Below, one piece after another: positions 8,963 to 20,185 of a stretch of DNA of 64,000 nt. The stretch is from Thereva unica (lineage: Eukaryota; Arthropoda; Insecta; Diptera; Therevidae): positions 179,504,516-179,568,515 of the forward strand of contig OX465281.1 in the NCBI GenBank assembly GCA_949987705.1, given 5' to 3'. Under the pieces are notes generated by a model. The model worked only from the letters and a program-made list of their open reading frames with translations. It ran no database searches and was not told the DNA's origin. Position numbers and translations under genes: made by a program. Numbering within the stretch: the stretch's first letter is position 1; each line of letters begins with the position of its first letter.

Positions 8963-10123
8963 TTTTCGTAATTCAGTAAAAAAAAAGATTTCAAAAATAT
9001 ATACTTTTAGTGATAAATAAAACTGTCACAAAGTGTTTGTCAAATGTCGCTCACGATGTTTGAAGAAAGTTTTACCCCGTTGGTGGCCAAAAACTGTCAA
9101 AGTATCTATGTGTGTGTAAATGCCAATCCAATTTCGAAAATTGGTTTGACGATTTGTTTGACCGTGAGTGGGGGCCTAATGGGCTCTTATGCCTATTCGG
9201 AAAACTCAGTGGATGGCGACACCGTCAGCTTGTAGAAAAACAAATTTTAATTGCTACTTAAAATGATTTCTTTATTTTCAATTCAACCTTAAATTTAACA
9301 AATCCAAATTATACTTCTTATTTCAATTTTCATTCAATTAAAAAATCCAAATTTTACTTCAATTGCAATTAAATAATATTTTGAATACTTTGTAATTTTA
9401 TAGTTCGATTTTGACTCGCACGCGATCCTCTTGGCGCTGTGAATCTTGATCCCACGTTGATGTTGGTTTCGGTGTGAATCTTGGCTAAGTGTTATTTTTG
9501 GGTGAGGAAAAATGGTTTTCTTTTCAAATTTCTGGATTGGGAAGTTACATGAACTCGTCTCGTTACATGTAATCTGGGCAGGATTTCACATCAACTCGAC
9601 ACGTTTAATGTGATCAATTATTACATCAACTCGACTCGTTGGATGAAATATAGATTTACATGAACTTCAACTCGTTTCATGTATTCAAGTTTGAGATCAC
9701 TAGCCTTTTGCTGAATTTCTTCTAGCTCGACACGCTGAGATCAAGTGTGATCTGAATTTTTGCATCACCTTGCTGCGATATTTATTTTGGTGCAGACAAT
9801 AGATGTTGGTGGGGAACTTCGGAACCTATCCCTCCATCATGGATTTGGTGTATGTATGGGTGAGCTGCTGAGAACTGTCACTCTGGAGGCTGTGGAGGTA
9901 AGATTTGTTATTTGTTTTTTCTTTATCTTTATATTTAATTGATTTATTTTTGTATCTTTTTAGATTTTGGGAGAAGCTGCGGGAAATATGGAACAAGGCG
10001 TTTCGGCTGATGGAAGGATTTAGGGTTGTCAGGTGAGTGTCTTTATTTGGAATTATTTTCTTTGTGGTAATTTTCTTTACTTTTTCAGAAATGAAAAGAT
10101 GCGATTATTTTTCCGTTGACACG

Positions 10124-11361
10124 ACGGAACAACCGGGAACATGGACGCAGACGATGCCAACCGTCTATACGATGAAATTCAAAACATCGATTCAAACCAG
10201 GCTACCCTATAAAATGAAATGAATAGACAGATACTCATCAACCAGCAGATGACAGATAGATTTAATACTATTACAAATCATATAAATCACCAACAAAACT
10301 CGATCCAAGAATATCTTACCCACATAAGCCAAGACGTAGCCAATGCAATTAAAAGTAACAGAGATATGACAAGATATACACAATTCCTAAACCAAATTAA
10401 CTACAACATAGATTTATTAAATAATCATCTAGTAAGCTTATCAGAAACCCTAATGTTAGCTCGACTAAACATAATATCCAAACAAATATTAAACTCAGAT
10501 GAACTAACACATATCAACCAATATTTGAAAAACCAGTCAATCAAAATTAATTCAGACCAACATGTCTACGAGCTCCTCGATTTACAAGCTTATTACAATA
10601 ATAGCAATATAATATCTAATGTCCAAACCTTAACAATTGACATAAAACCATATATCATCCACAATACCCAAAAAATCCAATATTTCGACTTACCCTGCCA
10701 AAAAATAGAAAATATCTTCTACTGCAAAGAATCTAGATATCAGGAAACAACCAGCGATTCTACATGTATTGGGAAACTTCTTCTAAATAAACCAGCTCAA
10801 TGTCATCTAATTGAAAGATCAGTGACATCAGAAATCATCCAACCTGAGCCAAATTATCTACTCCTGATGAATATACCAGAGACAGTCATCAAGCCCTCAT
10901 GTGGTTCCAGCTTCAATCTAAAAGAGACACATCTTTTACGAATAAATAATTGCACAGTCCGAATAAATAACATCGATTACACGGACGATATGGGTACATA
11001 TTGGGACGAAATTCACATATACCCCTCCGTCCTACAACAAGTAAACTATTCATCATTGATAGAAGACCTAACATTGCGGAAACTAAGAATCAACAGTGTT
11101 AACGATAGAAGAGAAATAGAACTGCTAGCCGTAAAAACGGGGAAAAGGGACATCATAACAACCTCGACGCTGGGAATTAGCAGCATCATTATCATCATTG
11201 CACTACTTTACCTGTACCGTAAATCAACCAAAAAGGATCATCCAGTCATCTGCAACATTCCTCAATGTCCATCAGAAGAACCCACAGCAGGAAGAAGTGA
11301 AATGCAGCTTTTTGGCCCTCGCTGCATTCTTAAGGAGGGAGGAGTTATGTTACCACATTAG
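10124..11361 (+). pseudogene. E1 errantivirus-like env (F-type envelope), truncated
   Basis: The sequence resembles the part of an insect F-type envelope downstream of the fusion peptide. A segment with DADDANRLYDEIQ is followed by one in-frame stop at 10210-10212 and then a 380-codon open stretch from 10219. That stretch has heptad-like Gln/Asn-rich helices, paired cysteines (PCQKIENIFYC, CIGKLLLNKPAQC) and a C-terminal membrane anchor (STLGISSIIIIIALLYLY) with a short basic tail. The signal peptide, N-terminal domain and furin site are missing, because BEL LTR sequence begins at 10087. The stop codon at 11361 lies 18 bases inside the 3' LTR. This is an old, non-functional copy. Confidence 0.75.
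11331..11342 (+). promoter_or_regulatory. Polypurine tract of E1
   Basis: TAAGGAGGGAGG directly precedes the LTR start AGTTATG at 11343. A purine run at this place primes plus-strand synthesis in Ty3/Gypsy elements. It lies within the env reading frame. Confidence 0.65.
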
Positions 11362-11398
11362 AATAGATAAATATAATCCTTATAGTAATGTTCCCACA
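11343..11398 (+). repeat. 3' LTR of E1, first segment
   Basis: These 56 bases (AGTTATGTTACC...) match, on the other strand, the end of the solo LTR at 20924-21239. The remaining 260 bases are at 16562-16821, and together they make 316 bp, exactly the solo-LTR length. The LTR was split at an A|T step by the element starting at 11399. Starting with AGT is typical of errantivirus LTRs. Confidence 0.8.
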
Positions 11399-12055
11399 TC
11401 AAGGCAAGCGGTAGTTTGCCGAGTTCGTAAGGGCAAACAGCTAATGCCTTATTTACGCCTAAACATAGAAAACAAGGTGTTTTTTTTATAAAATTATGCG
11501 ATTTATCACCTTTTTATAAGCAATATAAGTAATTTTTCATTTGTAACCGATAACCAAAATATAAATAATTTATTATTCCATGAGTTTTTTTTCCTATCAT
11601 TCTTCGTTTTCTTTATTTTTACATTTTTTACATTTCGAATCGAACTTTTTTCTTCTCCTTCAGTCTAAAAAAGTGGGTACTCAAAATTATTCTGTCAGAT
11701 GGCGCTCTAAGTTATTTCAATTGCTCAATAAAGGAGATGGTGCTACTAGTTAGTCGAAAAGTGTTTACTCGAACTGTTGATGTTAGATGGCATTAGATGA
11801 TTAACAAAATGTATTCATTTAAAGTGGTTAGTCGCAACTATGGTATCAGTTTGCGTTAGGTACTATAAAAAACATGTAGTTCACAGTACAAATGTACAGT
11901 AAAATTTTGAAATACTGAATGCCGAGATCGTAATCGCAATTTATTTCTAAAAATATGACATATTCGTTACAAGTTAGTCAAATCCAGCACTGTTGATGTC
12001 AAATAGCATTTCCTATCATTTCGATGATAAAAAAAAAGTGTACGCATGGTACGCG

Positions 12056-15000
12056 TCTCAAGAGGGCGGATTACCATTTTCTTAATAACCCCCTCGACAT
12101 GGGTATCAAATGAAACGGTATGATAAGTAGAATACAATAAGCAATATAGTATACTCAATAAAAAGTTAGATCCACCGAGGCCACCTCAAGAGGACGCAGT
12201 ACCATTTTCTTCACAACCCCCTCGACATGGGTATCAAACGAAAGGGTATGATAAGTAGAATACAATAAGCTATGTCTTTATATCCATGGCGGCCGTCTCA
12301 AGAGGGCGGACTACCATTTCTTCACCACCACCTCGACATAGGTACCAATTGAAAGGGTATCATAAGTCGAATACCATAAGCGATATAATATACTCAATAT
12401 CTGGTTAGATCCATGGCGGTCATCTCAAGAGGGCGGGTTACCATTTTCTTCTCAACCCCCTCGACATGGGTATCAAATGAAAGGGTATGATAAGTAGAAT
12501 ACAATAAGCTATGTCTTTATATCCATGGCGGCCGTCTCAAGAGGGCGGACTACCATTTCTTCACCACCACCTCGACATAGGTATCAATTGAAAGGGTATC
12601 ATAAGTAGAATACCATAAGCGATATAATATACTCAATATCTGATTAGATCCATGGCGGTCATCTCAAGAGGGCGGATTACCATTTTCTTCACAACCCCCT
12701 CGACATAGGTATCAAATGAAAGGGTATGATAAGTAGAAGACAATAAGCAATATAGTATACTCGATAAATAGTTAGATCCACCGAGGCCACTTTAAAAGGA
12801 CGCATTACCATTTTCTTTACAACCCCTCGACATGTTTATCAAATAAAAAGGTATGATAAGTAGAATACAATAAGCTATGTCTTTATATCCATGGCGGCTG
12901 TCTCAAGAGGGCGGACTACCATTTCTTCACCACCACCTCGACATAGGTATCAATTTAAAGGTTATCATAAGTAGAATACCATAAGCAATATAATATACTC
13001 AATATCTGGTTAGATCCATGGCGGTCATCTCAAGAGGGCGGATTACCATTTTCTTCTCAACCCCCTCGACATAGGTATCAAATGAAAGGGTATGATAAGT
13101 AGAAGACAATAAGCAATATAGTATACTCAATAAATAGTTAGATCCACCGAGGCCACCTCAAGAGGACGCATTACCATTTTCTTCACAACCCCCTCGACAT
13201 GGGTATCAAATGAAAGGGTATGATAAGTAGAATACAATAAGCTATGTCTTTATATCCATGGCGGCTGTCTCAAGAGGGCGGACTACCATTTCTTCACCAC
13301 CACCTCGACATAGGTATGAATTGAAAGGGTATCATAAGTAGAATACCATAAGCGATATAATATACTCAATATCTGATTAGATCCATGGCGGTCATCTCAA
13401 GAGGGCGGATTACCATTTTCTTCACAACCCCCTCGACATGGGTATCAAATGAAAGGGTATGATAAGTAGAAGACAATAAGCAATATAGTATACTCAATAA
13501 ATAGTTAGATCCACCGAGGCCACCTCAAGAGGACGCATTACCATTTTCTTCACAACCCCATCGACATGGGTATCAAACGAAAGGGTATGATAAGTAGAAT
13601 ACAATAAGCTATGTCTTTATATCCATGGCGGCCGTCTCAAGAGGGCGGACTACCATTTCTTCACCACCACCTCGACATAGGTGTAAATTGAAAGGGTATC
13701 ATAAGTAGAATACCATAAGCGATATAATATACTCAATATCTGATTAGATCCATGGCGGTCATCTCAAGAGGGCGGATTACCATTTTCTTCACAACCCCCT
13801 CGACATGGGTATCAAATGAAAGGGTATGATAAGTAGAAGACAATAAGCAATATAGTATACTCAATAAAAAGTTAGATCCACCGAGGCCACCTCAAGAGGA
13901 CGCATTACCATTTTCTTCACAACCCCCTCGACATGGGTATCAAACGAAAGGGTATGATAAGTAGAATACAATAAGCTATGTCTTTATATCCATGGCGGCC
14001 GTCTCAAGAGGGCGGACTACCATTTCTTCACCACCACCTCGACATAGGTATCAATTGAAAGGGTAGCATAAGTAGAATACCATAAGCGATATAATATACT
14101 CAATATCTGGTTAGATCCATGGCGGTCATCTCAAGAGGGCGGATTACCATTTTCTTCACAACCCCCTCGACATGGGTATCAAATGAAAGGGTATGATAAG
14201 TAGAAGACAATAAGCAATATAGTATACTCAATAAATAGTTAGATCCACCGAGGCCACCTCAAGAGGACGCATTACCATTTTCTTCATAACCCCTCGACAT
14301 GGGTATCAAATGAAAGGGTATGATAAGTAGAATACAATAAGCTATGTCTTTATATCCATGGCGGCTGTCTCAAGAGGGCGGACTACCATTTCTTCACCAC
14401 CACCTCGACATAGGTATCAATTGAAAGGGTATCATAAGTAGAATACCATAAGCGATATAATATACTCAATATCTGATTGGATCCATGGCGGTCATCTCAA
14501 GAGGGCGGATTACCATTTTCTTCACAACCCCCTCGACATGGGTATCAAATGAAAGGGTATGATAAGTAGAAGACAATAAGCAATATAGTATACTCAATAA
14601 ATAGTTAGATCCACCGAGGCAACCTGAAGAGGACGCATTACCATTTTCTTCACAACCCCCACGACATGGGTATCAAATGAAAGAGTATGATAAGTAGAAT
14701 ACAATAAGCAATATAGTATACTCAATAAAAAGTTAGATCCACCGAGGCCACCTCAAGAGGACGCATTACCATTTTCTTCACAACCCCCTCGACATGGGTA
14801 TCAAATGAAAGGGTATGATAAGTAGAATACAATAAGCTATGTCTTTATATCCATGGCGGCTGTCTCAAGAGGGCGGACTACCATTTCTTCACCACCACCT
14901 CGACATAGGTATGAATTGAAAGGGTATCATAAGTAGAATACCATAAGCGATATAATATACTCAATATCTGGTTAGATCCATGGCGGTCATCTCAAGAGGG

Positions 15001-15532
15001 CGGATTAACATTTTCTTCACAACCCCCTCGACATGGGTATCAAATGAAAGGGTATGATAAGTAGAAGACAATAAGCAATATAGTATACTCAATAAATAGT
15101 TAGATCCACCGAGGCCACCTCAAGAGGACGCATTACCATCTTCTTCACAACCCCCTCGACATGGGTATCAAATGAAAGGGTATGATAAGTAGAATACAAT
15201 AAGCTATTTCTTTATATCCATGGCGGCTGTCTCAAGAGGGCGGACTACCATTTCTTCACCACCACCTCGACATAGGTATCAATTGAAAGGGTATCATAAG
15301 TAGAATACCATAAGCGATAAAATATACTCAATATATGGTTAGATATGGCTGTCATCTCAAGAGGGTGGATTACCATTTTCTTCTCAACCTCCTCGACATG
15401 GGTATCAAATGAAAGGGTATGATAAGTAGAATACAATAAGCAATATAGTATACTCAATAAATAGTTAGATCCACCGAGGCCACCTCAAGAGGACGCATTA
15501 CCATTATCTTCACAACCCCCTCGACATGGCAA
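12056..15532 (+). repeat. Satellite array with three-monomer higher-order unit
   Basis: About 28 tandem monomers of 112-128 bp share the core CTCAAGAGG(G/A)CG...TACCAT...CTCGACAT(G/A)GGTATCAA. Most follow a fixed cycle: type A (ccaccgagg start, about 112 bp, ends gctatgtctttatat), type B (ccatggcggccgtc, about 127 bp) and type C (ccatggcggtcatc, about 128 bp). Starts of type A at 12778, 13144, 13511, 13877 and 14244 give a 366-367-bp period. Short open frames of 60-70 codons in the array recur once per monomer and are by-products. Confidence 0.9.
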
Positions 15533-16075
15533 CTTCTTGATCATGAATTTGGAAAACGAGTAACCCTGAGTGGTTAATGTAAAAAATTTTCGTACACTCA
15601 AAAGATTCGTAAATCGGAAATGATTTCGGCAGCACCTGTTCTCATAATACAACTGAAATTATTTGAACTGAAAAATAAAAAGTTTATTAAAATTGAGCAA
15701 TGCGATATCAAAGCTGTCACTTCTGCAAAATTGCATATAGGAGGTTCAAATTATAAAGTGATTAGTGCTATATTCCATACAGGAACACTCGAACAATGTC
15801 ATTAAATCAGCATGTTGAAACAAAAATCGAGCTGGTTATGGATCAATGATTCCATAGTGCAGAAAAAATCTTGGCCGAGAAACTCAAAAGGAGCTTATGT
15901 TTTTTTTTTTACAAAGACAATAATATTAGTTTGAATTCCTGCATTTTGCTATTTTGTTATTACCTACTTATAAAATAAATAAAAAAATATAATGAACAGT
16001 TAAATACATAATATTTCTTTATACAGAAGATTATTTACTTTTATTTTAGAATCTATTAAAACAAAAAAGAGTGAT
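15533..16075. other. Unique AT-rich segment of D1
   Basis: Non-repetitive AT-rich sequence between the satellite array and the foldback. The stretch from about 15785 on (ggaacactcgaacaatgtc...) recurs at about 26780-27060 in D2. I see no coding potential. Confidence 0.5.
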
Positions 16076-16076
16076 A

Positions 16077-16561
16077 TCCCACCAAAAAAACATTAAAAAT
16101 GTGAATTAGAAGTTCGTGGGCGCGGAAATTATTTATTGGGACAGTTTAAAACACACTTATAACAAAAAGAAGTGATATGGATTAGTCAAGATGTATCGTT
16201 AATAGCATGAAATAATTAAACACGTGCATTTACGAACGAATTCAAAGGAATTATACAACTGCCAATTTTTATTTAAAACTCAAAAAAGTAAGTATTATAA
16301 TACAAATTATAAAGTGATTAGTGCAAATTATAAAGTAAGTATTATAATACTTTATTGAGTTTTAAATAAAAATTGGCAGTTGTATAATTCCTTTGAATTC
16401 GTTCGTAAATGCACGTGTTTAATTATTTCATGCTATTAACGATACATCTTGACTAATCCATATCACTTCTTTTTGTTATAAGTGTGTTTTAAACTGTCCC
16501 AATAAATAATTTCCGTGCCCACGAACTTCTAATTCACATTTTTAATGTTTTTTTGGTGGGA
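16077..16561. repeat. Foldback (long inverted repeat) at the end of D1
   Basis: Arms of about 210 bp (16077-16290 and 16350-16561) are nearly perfect inverted copies, each with its outer end reading TCCCACCAAAAAAACATT, around a short centre of repeated AAATTATAAAGT. One arm alone is present in D2 (about 27065-27240). The structure would extrude a long hairpin. Confidence 0.8.
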
Positions 16562-16821
16562 TTAAATATAACGTAAGCATAATTCTTTCATTGCCATTAA
16601 ATTTTTGCTCTTTCAATTTCCATAGAATTTGTCTGGACGGTTTCCGCCGATCCAATTTCCCTCTTTAGAAAACTTCTTAATCAGCAAATTGTTATAACAA
16701 ATTTCACCTAGAGATATTCTAATAAGCTTTCAGCAATTATTTACAGTTTATAATTCAAAACGTTAACTTGTATCGTTGTCGTTTAGTGGAAATAAATTTT
16801 ATTTCAACTCAAAACTTAAGT
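16562..16821 (+). repeat. 3' LTR of E1, second segment
   Basis: Continuation of the LTR begun at 11343, ending ...CAAAACTTAAGT and followed by CGCG (16822-16825), the same four bases that flank the solo LTR at 20920-20923 and 21240-21243. It is near-identical to the complement of the solo LTR. The flank is an R1-type LINE gag read on the minus strand. Confidence 0.8.
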
Positions 16822-16825
16822 CGCG

Positions 16826-17560
16826 GCCGCGGCTCTTTACTCCTCTCTTGGGGCCGTTTCTCTCCAGCATCCCCGGTTGAACGGCTCTCTTTATGTTACG
16901 GCAATTCTTCTGTTTGAGTCGATGTATCCACCAGCCCTTTCGCCCTTTGCTGCTTCACTATTTCCTCCTTTGCTTTGAGGTAGGTTGACCTAACCCACCT
17001 AATCTTCTCCTTTATGGCAAGCTCGACGTTTTTCTTAGCGTCGACATACTCCATGAGGTCTCTTATCATAACCCCTAATTTCTCAAAAGGGGATGATTGA
17101 GCCTCCTCCGCTGTGGTCGCCGGAGTGCTCACCCTCACTTCACCATTTTCCGCTGACCCAAGGTGCTTTAGGTCGTTTGTAATCTTTGTCGGCGGTGTCC
17201 TCGCCGTCTTGTTGCTCCTTGGGATGGAATTCTTTGGATTTCCTTCTTGAGGAGTCGCACTTTGTTGCTCAGAACCAGGATGCTCCTGGTCTTTAGCACT
17301 CTTAGCTGGTGATGTTCTTACCGTCTTTCTGCTCCTTTGGATGGAATTTCCATCTTCCGGAGCCGCCCTTTGTTGGGCTATAAAAGCCCTGGCTGTGTTT
17401 GGAGCTTTGGGAGTTGCTCCAACCTCATTGGTTTTGGTGTGTTTCTTTATTTTGAATCCCACGAGTTGCGCGAGAAAGGACAGTCACACATGGAAGAGCT
17501 CCGCATTACCACGGGAAGGCTACATTGAAACCGAAGGTCGCCTGGTATTCGGAGTTCATC
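16826..17560 (-). pseudogene. R1-clade LINE ORF1 (gag), first copy, 5' half
   Basis: The minus strand has an open frame of 188 codons from 17462 to 16896. It is rich in Pro/Ser/Thr/Lys, with repeated SIQRSRKT and SIPRSNKT blocks, then a helical segment (SPFEKLGVMIRDLMEYVDAKKNVELAIKEKIRWV, given here as several motifs: SPFEKLGVMI, DAKKNVELAI, KEKIRWV) typical of R1/Loa gag upstream of the zinc knuckles. Its protein is about 85% identical by eye to the copy at 20318-20854. It is cut at CGCG by the E1 LTR. ORF1 binds LINE RNA in ribonucleoprotein particles. The knuckle half is not on this side. Confidence 0.65.
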
Positions 17561-17639
17561 GTTAGCGGTACACTGACGCAGTACCATACATCCCCTCAGC
17601 ACGATTGTTTCCACCTTGGGATTTCGTGTATCTATCTTA

Positions 17640-18768
17640 GTTAACCACAAGCCTCACCACCGCGACAAGGTGTAGATACAAGGTGAGGTATTTCCCCCAG
17701 GGGTCAATCTTATCACCGGCCCTATTCCTTATCTTTATAAATGACCTTCTTTCAATCCCCTCCAACCCACTTCTCAGCTTCGCTGACGACGGTACTTTAC
17801 GGTACTCGTACAGCTTCGATACAAGGCAGACTCATGCCAGATCCTGTCTTGATGATCGCGAGCGTATGTCCAACTCTATTAATAACGACATTGTACTCAT
17901 TCTAGAGTGGGGAAAGAAGAATCGTGTTGAATTCAACCCCGCCAAAACCAAGTACTGTCTTATCTCTAAAAAGAAGTTCAACACCCCTCCACCCTTGAAA
18001 GTGAATGAAGTTCAACTATTGGCCGAACCATCCTTACACATCTTAGGCGTGACATTAGCCAAAGACTTGCGATGGAATGACCACATATTCCAAATCGCCA
18101 AACAAGGATCTCAGTGCTTGGGATTTCTTAAGAGGTGTAAGTTCCTCCTCCAGCCATCGGCCCGTGCTGTTATTTATAAATCCTACATTCGGCCTCTCCT
18201 CGAATACAACTCCCTCGTTTGGGGCGGCGCTCCAATAACCACCTTGGCATGGTTAGATAAGGTCCAAAAAAAGGCCCTTAAATTAATTGATGACGATACC
18301 GCTTGCTCCACCATCGACCCCCTCAGCCACCGCAGGAATGTAGCAGCACTGACAAAATTTTATCGCTACTATCATAGTGACTGTTCCTCCGAGCTAAACG
18401 CTCTCCTGCCTCCACGGCATTCTTATACCCGCAACACCAGATTAGCCCACTCGTCTCATTCCCTCCACCTGCAACTCCCCCTTTCACGCACTCAACAGGA
18501 TATGAATTCGTTTGTTAATAGAACAACTCGGCTGTGGAATAATCTCTCGCAGTCAGTATTTCCGAGCTCCTACAACATCCAAGAGTTCAAACGCAGGGTT
18601 TATCACCACCTTCTTCAATTCCCTCCCGTTCCTTTATAACCCCTCCAACCCCTCCCCGTACTAAGCTTACTGCTAGACATTGCACCATGACGTGACAAAT
18701 GACATGACGGACTAGTAGTACAAAGGGTGATTCCTGAGCTTAGCACTGCCACATAAAAAAAATATATA
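17640..18768 (+). pseudogene. Non-LTR retrotransposon RT fragment (3' part of ORF2)
   Basis: An open stretch of about 318 codons (17683-18639) starts inside the RT palm (YFPQGSILSPALFLIFINDLL, in two blocks PQGSILSPALF and FADDGTL carrying the catalytic FADD) and continues through the thumb (HILGVTLAKDLRWNDH, RPLLEYNSLVWGG) to a LINE C-terminus with LSHRRNVAALTKFYRYY and TRLWNNLSQSVFP. It is 5' truncated, lacking endonuclease and early RT blocks. Its 3' UTR is short and ends in an A/TA-rich tail. The style suggests a CR1/Jockey-group element; the clade is not certain. Confidence 0.75.
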
Positions 18769-18974
18769 TATATATCTATATCTATAAAAATCTCGTGTCA
18801 CAGTGTTTGTTACCGTACTCCTCCGAAACGGGTTGACCAATTTGCATGAAATTTTTTGTGTATATTTGGTAGGTCTGAGAATAGGTCGTAGGCTATTTTT
18901 TATACCTTTAACCAAAAAAACAGCTGCAAAATCCAAACAAAAATGGTAATTTTAGGAATTTTCACTTCATTTGA

Positions 18975-19109
18975 GTTTCAATAGCTTCATGGCCTACTTC
19001 ATTGTTTGACAAATGTAAAATTGTCATTAAATTGAATCATTACATTTAATGAAAATTTCAAATTTACGCAGCTGTCAAACAATAGGTAGGCCATGACGCT
19101 ATTGAAACT
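18975..19109. repeat. Inverted repeat inside Helitron-like element A
   Basis: Imperfect arms of about 65 bp beginning GTTTCAATAGC and ending GCTATTGAAAC. The same structure lies at 37078-37210 in element C. Confidence 0.7.
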
Positions 19110-19114
19110 AAAAT

Positions 19115-20045
19115 GATCCATGGCGGCCGTCTCAAGAGGGCGGTGTACCACTTTCTTCACAACCACGTCGACATGGGTATCAAATGAAAGGGCCCTGCAA
19201 ACATTTCGATTCCGAAACGATTCGAGAACGATTTGCCAAAAGTGAAAGCTTGCTTCGATATCGGACTCGTAAACGATTCGTTAACGAATTCGAAGGCAAT
19301 AAAAGCGGAGCAAGATATCGAATCACTTTGTCGTGCCGATAACGGATCGCATGCTCGTATCGATATCGAATCGTTTCTCGTGTCTTAATCATGTACACGC
19401 ACACATTTGTCAAAAATCAAGCCGACCAAAACAAGTCAAAAACTCAAACTTACCAAACAATCTGTTGGGGAGAAACCAATCAACCAGGAAAACTTTCATG
19501 TTGTATTTTGAATTTATTTCTCGTACCTTTCGTAAGCAGTTGTCGAGTAATTTTCGAATCGAGAATGGTCCAAGAAAGCGAGCTTCCGAGAAATTGTCTG
19601 CAGGGGGTATGATAAGTAGAATACAATAAACAATGTAGTATACAAAATATATCTTTAGATCCATGGCGGCCGTCTCAAGAGGGCGGGGTACCACTTTCTT
19701 CACAACCACCTCGACATGGGTATCAAATGAAAAGGTATGATAAGTAGAATACAATAAGCAATGTAGTATACAAAATATATCTTTAGATCCATGGCGGCCG
19801 TCTCAAGAGGCCGGATTACCACTTTCTTCACAACCACCTCAACATGGGTATCAAATGAAAGGGTATGTTAAGGAGAATACAATAAGCAATGTAGTATACA
19901 AAATATATCTTTAGATCCATGGCGGCCGTCTCAAGAGGGCGGGGTACCACTTTCTTCACAACCACCTCGACATGGGTATCAAATGAAAGGGTATGATAAG
20001 TAGAATACAATAAGCAATGTAGTAGACTCAATATACCGATTCATG
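19115..20045 (+). repeat. 128-bp satellite array of element A
   Basis: Tandem copies starting ccatggcggccgtctcaaga and containing accactttcttcacaaccac. This is a subfamily distinct from the 366-bp higher-order array (one monomer type, 128-bp period). The array is interrupted by the MITE-like insertion at 19193-19605. Confidence 0.85.
19193..19605. mobile_element. MITE-like insertion in the satellite array
   Basis: A 413-bp block unlike the monomer begins CCCTGCAAACA and ends, on the other strand, CCCTGCAGACA. It is bounded by GG on both sides, and removing it restores the monomer. The interior is rich in ATCGAT/TTCGAATC-type palindromic words. The family is not recognised. Confidence 0.55.
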
Positions 20046-20185
20046 GCGGCCGACGCAAGACCCATGTTCTTTGAGGCATTCCATCTGTGTAAAATTCATA
20101 TCTCGAAAAATATTAAGTCAATGGATGGTTTTTATTGTTTACTATAGACTTATGGGTGCAGCGTAGGCGCACCGGGTCCCAGCTA

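Larger units (their letters stand above)
6237..9177. mobile_element. Complete PIF/Harbinger DNA transposon
   Basis: Both ends carry the same inverted repeat, AGGCCCCCACTCACGGTCAA continuing for a perfect 25 bp, and the insertion is flanked by a direct AAT (6234-6236 and 9178-9180). Removing it restores the BEL LTR start. It carries the two genes typical of the superfamily, a MADF/BESS DNA-binding protein and a DDE transposase, in convergent orientation and with clear introns. Both coding sequences lack stops, so the copy looks autonomous or recently so. AAT differs from the usual TWA target of the superfamily. Confidence 0.9.
6232..10087 (-). repeat. Second BEL-1-family LTR, split by a Harbinger transposon
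   Basis: The first five bases (6232-6236) and 9178-10087 together form a roughly 912-bp copy of the LTR at 2577-3461, in the same orientation. It lies between E1 integrase and E1 env. No BEL coding sequence is attached, so it looks like a solo or recombined LTR. The bases outside it (left ...taccgg, right gaaatg...) do not form a target duplication. It has its own hairpin series (9545-9572, 9586-9613, 9621-9648, 9657-9683) and the same two plus-strand intron-like segments (9898-9963, 10033-10088). Confidence 0.75.
11399..16561 (+). mobile_element. Satellite-bearing Helitron-like element D1 inside the E1 LTR
   Basis: A 5,163-bp insertion lies between A (11398) and T (16562) with no target duplication beyond that step. 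It begins TCAAGGCAAGCGGTAG, as does its second copy D2 at 23110, and ends ...GGTGGGA. Inside are a roughly 650-bp leader (11399-12055), a large satellite array, an approximately 540-bp unique region and a terminal foldback. The TC start and A|T target suggest Helitron-type insertion, but the right end lacks CTRR, so the class is uncertain. No protein gene was seen. Confidence 0.5.

Noticed and set aside
12056..15532. Possible CRISPR-like array
   Set aside because: Units are contiguous satellite monomers without unique spacers, in a eukaryotic transposon context.
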